Shown one piece after another: positions 17,930 through 25,755 of a stretch of DNA of 64,000 nucleotides. The notes beneath the pieces are model-generated. The model was not told the origin of the DNA. It made no database searches and worked only from the letters and a program-made list of their open reading frames with translations. The stretch lies in the NCBI GenBank assembly GCA_037968475.1, contig JBBKVO010000005.1:62001-126000 (forward strand), in the 5' to 3' direction. Position 1 is the stretch's first letter. Each line of letters starts with the position of its first letter. A program made the translations under genes and the position numbers. The DNA is from SB11 sp037968475. Its GTDB lineage: Bacteria; Bacteroidota; Bacteroidia; UBA8524.

Positions 17930-18616
17930 TTATTGCTTTTTTGGTGTGGTAGCTACAAATTCTTTTAGATAAAAAGGCTCAAAGTAGGCCACATCTTCAA
18001 ATTGTTTTTGCTTGAATTTTTCCCATGCCAATTCACCCACATATTTTGCCGAGGGTCTTACCTCATCAACAAAAATAGCATTGGGGTGATTAATAGTGCT
18101 TTGGCACTTGGCCGCACCATCACCAAAAAATACTATCGGGTGTGTTTCTAATTCTTGGCCAAAAGATTTTTCATCTACCACTACCGCTTCTGTTTCCCTT
18201 ATCCATTGGTTTTTAGTATCAATAAGGGCACAAAAAACCTCCATACGGCGAGCATCTATCATAGGGCACAAAAAGGTATTTTCTTTTTTATGTTGAGATA
18301 ATGCGGTGTGTTGCGCCATGGCCATAAGTGTGTTAACACTTATTAGAGGAATGTTTAAACCATAGCAAAAGCCTTTGGAGGCACTTACACCAATGCGCAA
18401 ACCTGTATACGAGCCGGGGCCTTTGCTTACAGCAATGGCATCTATATCGTTAAAGGTAATACCTGCTTCTGTTACCACTTCATCAACAAAAAGGGTAATA
18501 TTGGCACTGTGGCTGTGTTGGTTATCGTCTTCACGCAAGGCAATCAGTTCACCATCGCGGTGCAAGGCTACCGAGCACACTTTTGTTGCAGTTTCTATGC
18601 TTATAATATTTGCCAT
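17930..18616 (-). CDS. tsaB: tRNA N6-threonylcarbamoyladenosine biosynthesis protein TsaB
   Basis: The 228-residue ASKHA-fold protein has the TsaB opening ISIETATKVCSVALHRDGE and the central KGPGSYTGLRIGVSASKGFCYG motif. TsaB is the non-catalytic partner of TsaD, with TsaE, in forming t6A37 on ANN-decoding tRNAs. It overlaps the upstream exporter gene by one base in a TAATG arrangement, implying translational coupling. Confidence 0.95.
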   Translation of the reverse strand: MANIISIETATKVCSVALHRDGELIALREDDNQHSHSANITLFVDEVVTEAGITFNDIDAIAVSKGPGSYTGLRIGVSASKGFCYGLNIPLISVNTLMAMAQHTALSQHKKENTFLCPMIDARRMEVFCALIDTKNQWIRETEAVVVDEKSFGQELETHPIVFFGDGAAKCQSTINHPNAIFVDEVRPSAKYVGELAWEKFKQKQFEDVAYFEPFYLKEFVATTPKKQ

Positions 18617-19440
18617 TAAAAAAAGGTAGAGTAAACAATTTTAGCCATTACTAGCAATGAGAAAAGGGCAAATATAGTTTTGATAACGGGTGAAGGTGTT
18701 TTTTGTGAAACGGTAACCCCAAACCCAACTGAAAATAAAGTACCAACTATTATGGGTAAAGCTACTGGGTAAACTATAAAACCTATATGTTGCATAGGTA
18801 CTTGGTTTGTGGGGCTAGCAAACAAATAGCCCACCACTATAGCAAAGGCTATAAGTGATACTACACCTGCCGAAACAGAAGTAGCTTTTTTAATATCTAC
18901 TTTTAAAACATCGGTAAAAGTAGGCACCATTATTACGCCTCCACCCAAGCCTGAAAGGGCGGTAACAAAACCTGTGAAAAAACCCACTAAGCTGTATTTA
19001 ATATCTTTGGGTTCTGCTGTGCCAGCCGCAGGTACTTTTTTGCGGGTATACAGCATACGAAAGATTAGTGGAGTGAGTAGGGCAAGAAAAACGATGTTAA
19101 ACCTTTCTTTACTATACCACGTACCTATTTGAATAAGGTAGGTGGTAAACAGGGCTGTAGCGATGGCAGGTATAGCCGTGAATAGTATTTGGCGGGGAAA
19201 AAAGTTTTTGATGCGGTATTGTTTCATGCTATTGCCAATACCTGTAAACACTATTATAAACAGTGAGTTGGCCAGTATAAATTTTACTGCTTCACCCTCG
19301 TTAAAGCCATAGCGTTTAAAAACAAAATCGAGTATGGGGATGAAGATAATACCCCCACCAATACCCAATAAGCCCGACATGAAACCGCCTACTAGGCCGA
19401 CCACTATAAACAACGATAAATCTATTAAACTAAAGTCCAA
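18616..19440 (-). CDS. TauE/SafE family membrane exporter
   Basis: The 274-residue protein has about eight membrane helices in two similar halves. The family's glycine motifs are seen near each half's start (GGFMSGLLGIGGGIIFIP and GFVTALSGLGGGVIMVP). TauE/SafE proteins move sulfite, sulfoacetate or related anions. The nearby MBL-rhodanese protein produces sulfite in the persulfide pathway, so sulfite export is a reasonable guess, though the two genes are separated by tsaB. Confidence 0.88.
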   Translation of the reverse strand: MDFSLIDLSLFIVVGLVGGFMSGLLGIGGGIIFIPILDFVFKRYGFNEGEAVKFILANSLFIIVFTGIGNSMKQYRIKNFFPRQILFTAIPAIATALFTTYLIQIGTWYSKERFNIVFLALLTPLIFRMLYTRKKVPAAGTAEPKDIKYSLVGFFTGFVTALSGLGGGVIMVPTFTDVLKVDIKKATSVSAGVVSLIAFAIVVGYLFASPTNQVPMQHIGFIVYPVALPIIVGTLFSVGFGVTVSQKTPSPVIKTIFALFSLLVMAKIVYSTFF

Positions 19441-19489
19441 AATTTATAGAATAAGGGGCAAAAATAGGCATTTATGGTGTATGTATAAA

Positions 19490-19524
19490 TTAATAAGGCC
19501 TGCGCGTAGCGCAGGCCTTATTAA
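19490..19524. terminator. Perfect 16-bp hairpin terminator
   Basis: The arms 19490-19505 and 19509-19524 are perfectly complementary with a 3-base loop and a GC-rich core (GGCCTGCGC). It lies 30 bases after the stop of the S41 protease gene on the minus strand, ahead of the TauE/SafE gene. The flanks are A/T-rich. Confidence 0.75.
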
Positions 19525-19553
19525 TTGCATATTCGTGCTAATTTTTAGTTTGT

Positions 19554-21218
19554 TTATTTGTTTAAAAGCGACTTGTAGCGCGCCATATCGTTTAGTATAG
19601 AAAGGGCAGCAGTAATTTCAGGGTCATCATTAAAACCAACTTCCCAGTTAGCTTTTTGAAAGTAGAAGCGTATAGCTATTTCTTTTTCAAGCACCTTTAG
19701 TATTTCGTCTTTGTTTTTCTCCAAATCGGCTTGTTTGTCGTGTCCAAGTTGTTTTTTCAGCATCTCAAACTCGTTGCTAATACCACTGAAATATTCTTCT
19801 TTTTCGGCTTTCTCTTTCAAAGCATCCATAGCCTTTTCGGTTTCAGTTTGGTAGCCGTAGTCTTTATCTTTCACAAAGGCTTTAAAATCATTCCAGTCTT
19901 TTTCACTTAATGAAAAAGTGCTGGCTTTTTCAATACTCTCGTGGGTATTGCGGTATTTGTTGGCAAAATCAAAAATTAGCAGTTTACGTATAAGGCTTTG
20001 GGTTATTTTACTGTGCGGTGTAGCCTCAGTTTGTATATCTGGGTCAATACCTGCGCCATCAAGCACTTTACGTCCGCCTTTGGTTTTAAACTCGTTGCGT
20101 AATGAATCGGGCATGGCAGGCACTGAACCGTCCTCGCGACGGTGGCTATAATCAAGGGCTTGTATGCAACGGCCACTAGGCGTGTAGTATTTTTGAGTAG
20201 TTATTTTAAGTTGTGTGCCGTAGGTGAGCATACGGGTAGATTGTACCAAACCCTTACCATAAGTACGTTGACCCAAAACCACACCCCTATCAAGGTCTTG
20301 TATCGTTCCCGATACAATTTCTGATGCTGATGCCGAACCTTTATTAGTTAGCACCACTACGGGTATTTCAATATCAACAGGGCTGTTAATGGTTTTATAG
20401 TCTCGGTTTAGGTCGGTTACCTTGCCTTTAGTACTCACTACCAATTGGTCGCGGGGCACAAATACATTTACTATGTTTACGGCTTCGTGCAGCAAACCGC
20501 CGGGGTTTCCTCTCAAATCAAGTATTACGCTGGTTAGTCCTGCATTCTTTTTCAGTTCTTTTAGTGCGTCGGCTACTTCTTTGCCCGCATCGCTTCTAAA
20601 TTCTTCTAATACTATATAACCTGTATGTTCATCTATCATGCCGTAGTAGGGCACGTTTTTTACGTGTATTTCTTCACGCTTAATAATCTTAGTCATACGT
20701 TGGCCGTCGCGTTCTATTACCAATTTTACTTCGGTATCGGGTTGACCTTTCAAAAACTTACTCACCCCACTAACGTCCAATCCTTTTAGGCTTTTTCCGT
20801 CGGCCTCAATCAGTAAATCACCCGCACGCAAGTCGTTTTTTTGTGCTGCGTAACCTTCATAAGGCTCGCTAATGGCTATATAATCACCTTTTTTTACTAT
20901 TGATGAACCGATACCGCCATACTGACCCGTGATTTGGAAACGGTAATCTTCTATTTCCGATTCGCTAATATAATTAGTATAAGGGTCTAGCGAGTTTAGC
21001 ATGGCATCAATACCCTTGCGCATTAGTTTGGCAGGTTCTACCTCATCAACATAATAAGTATTTACCTCTTTATATAGTGTGGTATAAATATCAATGTTTT
21101 TAGATATTTCAAAATAATCATCAGCACCTTTAAAAGCGGCAAAACTTAAACTCAAAACCACCAATGTGGTAATAACTGTTTTGCGGCGATTGCCAAAAAA
21201 ATTCTTTATACGTTTCAT
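19554..21218 (-). CDS. S41 family C-terminal processing peptidase (CtpA-like)
   Basis: The 554-residue protein has an N-terminal signal/membrane anchor (about 14-32). A PDZ domain (about 95-180) binds C-terminal tails of substrates. The S41 protease core carries the Ser nucleophile in GSASASE (295-300) and the Lys base in GKGL (322). A charged helical tail follows. The enzyme trims or degrades periplasmic proteins from the C-terminus. It lies about 97 bases downstream of yidD. Confidence 0.93.
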   Translation of the reverse strand: MKRIKNFFGNRRKTVITTLVVLSLSFAAFKGADDYFEISKNIDIYTTLYKEVNTYYVDEVEPAKLMRKGIDAMLNSLDPYTNYISESEIEDYRFQITGQYGGIGSSIVKKGDYIAISEPYEGYAAQKNDLRAGDLLIEADGKSLKGLDVSGVSKFLKGQPDTEVKLVIERDGQRMTKIIKREEIHVKNVPYYGMIDEHTGYIVLEEFRSDAGKEVADALKELKKNAGLTSVILDLRGNPGGLLHEAVNIVNVFVPRDQLVVSTKGKVTDLNRDYKTINSPVDIEIPVVVLTNKGSASASEIVSGTIQDLDRGVVLGQRTYGKGLVQSTRMLTYGTQLKITTQKYYTPSGRCIQALDYSHRREDGSVPAMPDSLRNEFKTKGGRKVLDGAGIDPDIQTEATPHSKITQSLIRKLLIFDFANKYRNTHESIEKASTFSLSEKDWNDFKAFVKDKDYGYQTETEKAMDALKEKAEKEEYFSGISNEFEMLKKQLGHDKQADLEKNKDEILKVLEKEIAIRFYFQKANWEVGFNDDPEITAALSILNDMARYKSLLNK

Positions 21219-21315
21219 AACAGTTGTGTTATTAGTTATTTACTTCAATTATCCTTTGTTTTCAGCCCGTCAATTAAACCTTTTTCTTCAATACCCCAAC
21301 GCTGTAAATAGTAAA

Positions 21316-21555
21316 TTATTTTAGCGGATGGTAACCGTGCCCGCCCCACCAAGGGTTGCAGCTAAGTATACGTTTTAGTGCCAGCCAGCCGCCTTTTAGG
21401 GGGCCATATTTTTTTAATGCTTGTATGGCATAAACAGAACAGGTGGGAGTGTAGCGGCAAGTTGGGGGTAACAATGGAGATAATATCCATTGGTATAGTT
21501 TTACCAAAAGTATTAGGGGCGAACTAAGTATTATTTTTAGCCAACGCATCTGCAA
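21316..21555 (-). CDS. yidD: Membrane protein insertion efficiency factor YidD
   Basis: The 79-residue protein has the diagnostic pattern YQWILSPLLPPTCRYTPTCS, then KGGWLALKRILSCNPWWGGHGYHPL. YidD assists YidC-mediated membrane insertion and usually sits beside rnpA. It overlaps the 3' end of rnpA by 32 bases in another frame, typical of this operon. Confidence 0.95.
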   Translation of the reverse strand: MQMRWLKIILSSPLILLVKLYQWILSPLLPPTCRYTPTCSVYAIQALKKYGPLKGGWLALKRILSCNPWWGGHGYHPLK

Positions 21556-21922
21556 ACTTATTCAGTAAACCCACCACCTTTTGTTCCAAAATATCAGTAG
21601 GGGTATGCTCTTTACCAACATAGCCTAACAAAAAGCAGGCCTGTTGTGCGTTCGAAGTTAAACAATCGTATGCAATGGGCTTATTTTTTCGATAAATCTC
21701 GCGCAATTGCCTTTTAATGCGATTACGGTCGTGCGCTTTTTTAAAATTGCGTTTGGGTACGCTAAGAAGAATTTGTGCTATTGAGCTTCCTGATAGGGGC
21801 GATAAGGTGTATGTTAACTTTACGGGGTGGGCAAAAAAAGATCCTGAAGGTTCTTTAAAAAGAAGCTCAATAGATTTTTTCGCCGCAAGGCGTTCGCTTT
21901 TGCTAAACCTCTGGTCAGTCAA
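21524..21922 (-). CDS. rnpA: Ribonuclease P protein component
   Basis: The 132-residue protein subunit of RNase P helps the catalytic RNA remove 5' leaders from pre-tRNA. The RNA-binding motif is present as KKAHDRNRIKRQLREIYR at about residues 65-82, and the N-terminus (RFSKSERLAAKKSIELLF) fits the family. It follows rpmH, as in most bacteria, but a strong hairpin lies between them. Confidence 0.94.
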   Translation of the reverse strand: MTDQRFSKSERLAAKKSIELLFKEPSGSFFAHPVKLTYTLSPLSGSSIAQILLSVPKRNFKKAHDRNRIKRQLREIYRKNKPIAYDCLTSNAQQACFLLGYVGKEHTPTDILEQKVVGLLNKFADALAKNNT

Positions 21923-21946
21923 CAGAATTTAAAGCTATAAATAAAA

Positions 21947-21971
21947 AAGGCTTAACGGTAGGTTAAGCCTT
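21947..21971 (-). terminator. Hairpin terminator/attenuator between rpmH and rnpA
   Basis: The perfect 10-bp stem (AAGGCTTAAC, 21947-21956, with GTTAAGCCTT, 21962-21971) has a 5-base loop and is followed on the minus strand by a run of T. The rpmH stop codon lies inside the stem. It would limit rnpA expression relative to rpmH. Confidence 0.78.
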
Positions 21972-22127
21972 GTGAATTCTTTCGTCAGATACGGTAAGTC
22001 TTTTTCTTCCTTTCGCTCTACGTCTAGCAAGAACTTTACGGCCGTTTTTAGTAGCCATTCTCTCTCTAAAGCCGTGCTTATTTTTTCTCTTTCTTACCGA
22101 GGGCTGATATGTTCTTTTTTGGGCCAT
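21963..22127 (-). CDS. rpmH: 50S ribosomal protein L34
   Basis: The 54-residue, highly basic protein starts MAQKRTYQPSVRKRKNKHGF and contains RMATKNGRKVLARRRAKGRK, an almost complete match to the L34 family. An upstream in-frame ATG at 22154 would add nine residues but would overlap the promoter, so 22127 is chosen. Confidence 0.97.
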   Translation of the reverse strand: MAQKRTYQPSVRKRKNKHGFRERMATKNGRKVLARRRAKGRKRLTVSDERIHKA

Positions 22128-22151
22128 TTCAGTGTAAATTTTAAAGGACGG

Positions 22152-22159
22152 CAAAGATA
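22152..22159 (-). promoter_or_regulatory. Bacteroidota -7 element (TATCTTTG) for rpmH
   Basis: On the minus strand TATCTTTG lies 24 bases before the rpmH ATG and matches TAnnTTTG. T-rich sequence with TTTG lies further upstream, at a spacing shorter than ideal. Confidence 0.6.
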
Positions 22160-22210
22160 GGATAATTTTTCAACAAAAAAATTTAGCCTTTAAAAATCTT
22201 TTGCAATTGG

Positions 22211-22218
22211 TATCTTTG
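22211..22218 (+). promoter_or_regulatory. Bacteroidota -7 element (TATCTTTG) for the T9SS protein gene
   Basis: TATCTTTG on the plus strand lies 33 bases before the ATG at 22252. It is divergent from the rpmH promoter about 50 bases away, making a short bidirectional promoter region. Confidence 0.6.
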
Positions 22219-22251
22219 CCACTTCAATTATAAGCTAAAGCCTTGTAAATA

Positions 22252-23766
22252 ATGATATTGAATAAAATTAAAGCCTCCATTTTTGTTTTGCTTATAAGCA
22301 TTGCAGCAGGTAAAGCACAGCTAATAAAGTCAATTAGCAGTGTTGATGTTCCAAATAACTATACAGTTCGTCTTGAAGGAGACAAAAATACTATGCTTAC
22401 TTTTAGGTGGACAAGTGCCGACCTAAAAAAGCCGGGTGTAATTTATAGTTACGCTTTTCAGTTAGATACTGTAGGTGGTCCTTTTGATAATCCTTGGTCT
22501 AAAATAGGTGGTTCTTGCTGCCCTACTTTTTTTAGTGATACCATAATGGATGTGTCGTTGGACTATTTGGCTAAAGAGATAGACTATATATATACCACAC
22601 GGTACAAAAAGAATTTTGTGCAGGGCGATAGTATAGTGTTGGATTGGATAATTATAGCCAATGCCAGTGGCCCAGGGGCTTCTTATGAGAATAAAAGAAC
22701 GCTAAACCGTACTATAACTTTTGTGCGTGGCCAATTTGACCAAGAGTATGTACCCGTGAAGTTGCTACAACCGTTAGATAATTCGAGCTTTTTTGTTGAA
22801 GATAACGCGGCCATAAACCTGAAATTTCAGTGGAATAAAGCATACTGCCCTACTGGTTGTGCCGCACCACAATACCAAATAATGTTTGATAGTATGGGAG
22901 GCGATTTTAGCCAACCGTTGTATTTTTACTCAGTGCCGCAAAGCCCTTTTGATACCTTGCTAGATGTGAGGCAGGATGTTTTGGCGCAGATGATGTTTGA
23001 TGATGGTGTGCCCCGCAACACTCCAAAAACATATAAATGGACGGTGAAAACCTTTGGTAATAACGAAGAGTTTTTTGCCATAGCTCCACGCAGAATTAGC
23101 TTGTTGCGGGGATTAATGCGTACAGAGAATACACCGTTTTACATTAAAACACCTGTTGATAATGCAGTATTTAAGCTAGAGAACAACAAAAACGACTCGA
23201 TAATTTTTACTTGGAATAAAACCCAAACAGGATTTCCTGATGCGGCCAGTTATACTCTTTTGTTTGATACAGCAAAGGCAACGCCCAACTTTAACAACCC
23301 TAAGTTTAGATTAAAAACTAATGTGGGCGATACTAATTTTATAGTGCGCTACATTGCTTTGCGCGATTCTATTGATAAAACCTATGGCAAAAAATGGAAT
23401 AGTGTTTCGCTTAAATGGACTGTGCAGGCTGATATAATAGGCTATAAATTTATGAGTGAAGACACTAACGATTTGCTGATAGCTCGTGGTTTTTTTACAG
23501 ATGTAGAAAACATTCAGCAGCAAATAGCTCGTATATATCCAAACCCTGCTACACAGCATATTAATATTATTACCGATAATGGTTTTAAGGCTAAAACCAT
23601 GCAGATATGCGATGCCTTTGGTCGTATACTTTTAACTGCTGATATAGACCCGAACAACAGCCGTATAAACTGTGATGTATCAACTCTTGCGGCAGGCATA
23701 TATTATGTGCGCCTATGGGGGCAAAATGGCTGGGCACGCCCTATTACCTTTATAAAACAACAATAA
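22252..23766 (+). CDS. T9SS type A sorting-domain protein with SusE-like repeats
   Basis: The 504-residue protein has a signal peptide (FVLLISIAAGKA/Q). Three SusE/fibronectin-like sandwich units follow, each with a pattern like LDNSSFFVED...LKFQWNKA (about residues 20-160, 165-290 and 295-415). The C-terminal domain (about 420-504) is a type IX sorting signal: YPNPATQHINI, a central CDAFGRIL, and AGIYYVRLWGQ near the end. It is therefore predicted to be exported by T9SS and attached or released at the surface. Its target is unknown. Confidence 0.85.
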   Translation: MILNKIKASIFVLLISIAAGKAQLIKSISSVDVPNNYTVRLEGDKNTMLTFRWTSADLKKPGVIYSYAFQLDTVGGPFDNPWSKIGGSCCPTFFSDTIMDVSLDYLAKEIDYIYTTRYKKNFVQGDSIVLDWIIIANASGPGASYENKRTLNRTITFVRGQFDQEYVPVKLLQPLDNSSFFVEDNAAINLKFQWNKAYCPTGCAAPQYQIMFDSMGGDFSQPLYFYSVPQSPFDTLLDVRQDVLAQMMFDDGVPRNTPKTYKWTVKTFGNNEEFFAIAPRRISLLRGLMRTENTPFYIKTPVDNAVFKLENNKNDSIIFTWNKTQTGFPDAASYTLLFDTAKATPNFNNPKFRLKTNVGDTNFIVRYIALRDSIDKTYGKKWNSVSLKWTVQADIIGYKFMSEDTNDLLIARGFFTDVENIQQQIARIYPNPATQHINIITDNGFKAKTMQICDAFGRILLTADIDPNNSRINCDVSTLAAGIYYVRLWGQNGWARPITFIKQQ

Positions 23767-23784
23767 ATTATAGTATACAATTAA

Positions 23785-24780
23785 ATGAAAATAGCTTTAG
23801 TAGGTGCCACAGGGCTTGTAGGTGGCATGATGATGCGCGTATTGGAAGAAGAAAACTTTCCTATAACTGAATTTTATCCCGTAGCCTCTGAAAAATCAGT
23901 AGGAATGAAGATAAAGTTTAAGGGTAAGGAATACACCATACTTAGCGCAGAAGAAGCTATTGAGAAACGCCCGCATATAGCACTGTTTTCGGCAGGGGGA
24001 AGTATATCGCTGCAATTAGCGCCAAAATTTGCTGAAGTGGGCACTACCGTTATAGACAATAGTAGCGCATGGCGAATGGAAGAAGGTATAAAATTGGTTG
24101 TGCCTGAAATTAACGGCCATTTGCTAACTCCTGATGATAAAATAATAGCCAACCCCAATTGCTCAACCATACAAATGGTAATGGCACTTGCCCCATTGCA
24201 CAAGCAATACGGGCTAAAACGTATAGTAGTATCAACCTATCAATCAATTACAGGCACAGGTCAAAAAGCCGTTACCCAGCTAGAGAACGAACGAAATGGT
24301 GTTGACGGAGAAATGGCATATCCCTACCGTATTGATATGAACTGTATACCCCATTGTGATGTATTTTTAGATAATGGTTACACCAAAGAAGAGATGAAGT
24401 TGGTGAATGAAACACAAAAAATACTAAACGATTATACCATAAAAGTAACCGCAACAGCAGTGCGTGTGCCAGTGATGGGCGGCCACTCTGAAGCAGTGAA
24501 TGTAGAGTTTGAAAAACCGTATACTATTGATGCAGTGAAACAACTACTACAAAATGCCGACGGCATAACTGTACAAGACGATATTGCCAACCTAAGCTAC
24601 CCAATGCCTATGACAGCCGCCAATCAAAACGATGTTTTTGTGGGGCGCATCCGTAGGGATGAATCAGTTGAAAACGGACTTAATTTGTGGATAGTTGCTG
24701 ATAACTTGCGCAAAGGAGCCGCCACCAACGCTGTACAAATAGCCAAACTTATAGAGAAGCAATTAAAAGTACTTAGTTAA
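23785..24780 (+). CDS. asd: Aspartate-semialdehyde dehydrogenase
   Basis: The 331-residue enzyme reduces aspartyl phosphate to the semialdehyde for lysine, methionine, threonine and diaminopimelate synthesis. The NADP-binding start VGATGLVGGMMMRVL, the catalytic Cys in NPNCSTIQMV (about residue 126) and the later RVPVMGGHSEAVNVEF are all present. It starts 18 bases after the T9SS gene and is the last housekeeping gene before the polysaccharide locus. Confidence 0.96.
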   Translation: MKIALVGATGLVGGMMMRVLEEENFPITEFYPVASEKSVGMKIKFKGKEYTILSAEEAIEKRPHIALFSAGGSISLQLAPKFAEVGTTVIDNSSAWRMEEGIKLVVPEINGHLLTPDDKIIANPNCSTIQMVMALAPLHKQYGLKRIVVSTYQSITGTGQKAVTQLENERNGVDGEMAYPYRIDMNCIPHCDVFLDNGYTKEEMKLVNETQKILNDYTIKVTATAVRVPVMGGHSEAVNVEFEKPYTIDAVKQLLQNADGITVQDDIANLSYPMPMTAANQNDVFVGRIRRDESVENGLNLWIVADNLRKGAATNAVQIAKLIEKQLKVLS

Positions 24781-24815
24781 TATGGGCTTTACACGCCCGA
24801 TTACAGTAAAACACA

Positions 24816-24823
24816 TATATTTG
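24816..24823 (+). promoter_or_regulatory. Bacteroidota -7 element (TATATTTG) before the export genes
   Basis: TATATTTG fits TAnnTTTG and would give a leader of about 100 bases before the ATG at 24932. The leader contains a small A/T hairpin (GTTAAAA at 24866-24872 with TTTTAAC at 24880-24886). No clear -33 element is seen. Confidence 0.5.
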
Positions 24824-24931
24824 CCAAAATTAAAAAATAGCGATTTTTAATTTGACTGCTAACAAGTTAAAATTTAAGGTTTTAACTCCATTGTCGGTAA
24901 GCCGAGTGAAAAAGTAGTAAACCTGCAACGT

Positions 24932-25741
24932 ATGAAAATTAACCTATATAAAATTTCAGGCCTTTTATTAGCCATCCTTTTTTTGGGATCGTGTGTACCC
25001 AATAAGCGGTTAGTTTATTTGCAAGAAAAAGATAAAAATGCTACTTATACAGACAGTTTTACATACAACAGATCGCAATATAAGTTACAGGTAAACGACA
25101 ATGTAAACATTGAAATAAAGACCCTCAATCCTAATCCTGAATTTACAGCAATATTTACAGCCGCCACATCAGGCATGCAAAATATTGCCTCTGCAGCAGG
25201 CGGTCAAGGAGGTGATTTATTCTATACTCTAGGTTATAATATTAACGATTCGGGTTACATTATCTTTCCTTTATTAGGCAGGGTAGACATTGTAGGTTTA
25301 ACTCTTCCAGAGGCAGCCCTTAAAATACAAAACGAACTTCATAAAATTGAAACAGGTATACTAGTTGTTGTGCGTTTAGGAGGCATCAGGTTCTCAATAT
25401 TAGGTGAAGTTAATCATCCGGGTAAATTTTCAGCACTTCAAAGCCAACTCACTTTGTTTGAAGCAATAGCATTGGCGGGTGATATGAAAGAGATAGCACG
25501 CAGAGATAAAATAGCGCTAGTGAGGCAATACCCAAATGGGGCAAAAATTCACTATTTAGATATATTAGATAAAAATATCATCAACTCGCCCTATTACTTT
25601 ATACAACCCAATGATTTTATATATGTAGAACCACTTGAGAGGAGGGCTTATGGTGTAGGTGTAAACGGTTTACAAACCCTTACTACCGTACTTACACTAA
25701 TCTCTACCACACTTGTTATGGTTGCATATATAAATAGATAA
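24932..25741 (+). CDS. Polysaccharide export outer-membrane lipoprotein (Wza-like)
   Basis: The 269-residue protein has a lipobox (LAILFLGSCVPNK, Cys at about 21). The poly-export domain (about 50-150, YKLQVNDNVNIEIKT...) is followed by a SLBB-type domain (GGIRFSILGEVNHPGKFS). A C-terminal hydrophobic segment (TVLTLISTTLVMVAYI) probably crosses the outer membrane, as the Wza helix does. It forms the secretion channel for the polysaccharide. The tyrosine autokinase gene follows after 14 bases, the usual Wza-Wzc pairing. Confidence 0.93.
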   Translation: MKINLYKISGLLLAILFLGSCVPNKRLVYLQEKDKNATYTDSFTYNRSQYKLQVNDNVNIEIKTLNPNPEFTAIFTAATSGMQNIASAAGGQGGDLFYTLGYNINDSGYIIFPLLGRVDIVGLTLPEAALKIQNELHKIETGILVVVRLGGIRFSILGEVNHPGKFSALQSQLTLFEAIALAGDMKEIARRDKIALVRQYPNGAKIHYLDILDKNIINSPYYFIQPNDFIYVEPLERRAYGVGVNGLQTLTTVLTLISTTLVMVAYINR

Positions 25742-25755
25742 TAGAAAAAGCCTAA

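Noticed and set aside
17889..17935. Possible terminator after tsaB
   Set aside because: The AGCCC/GGGCT stem is only 5 bp, and the longer CACACC/GGTGTG pairing is interrupted by a large loop reaching into the gene end.
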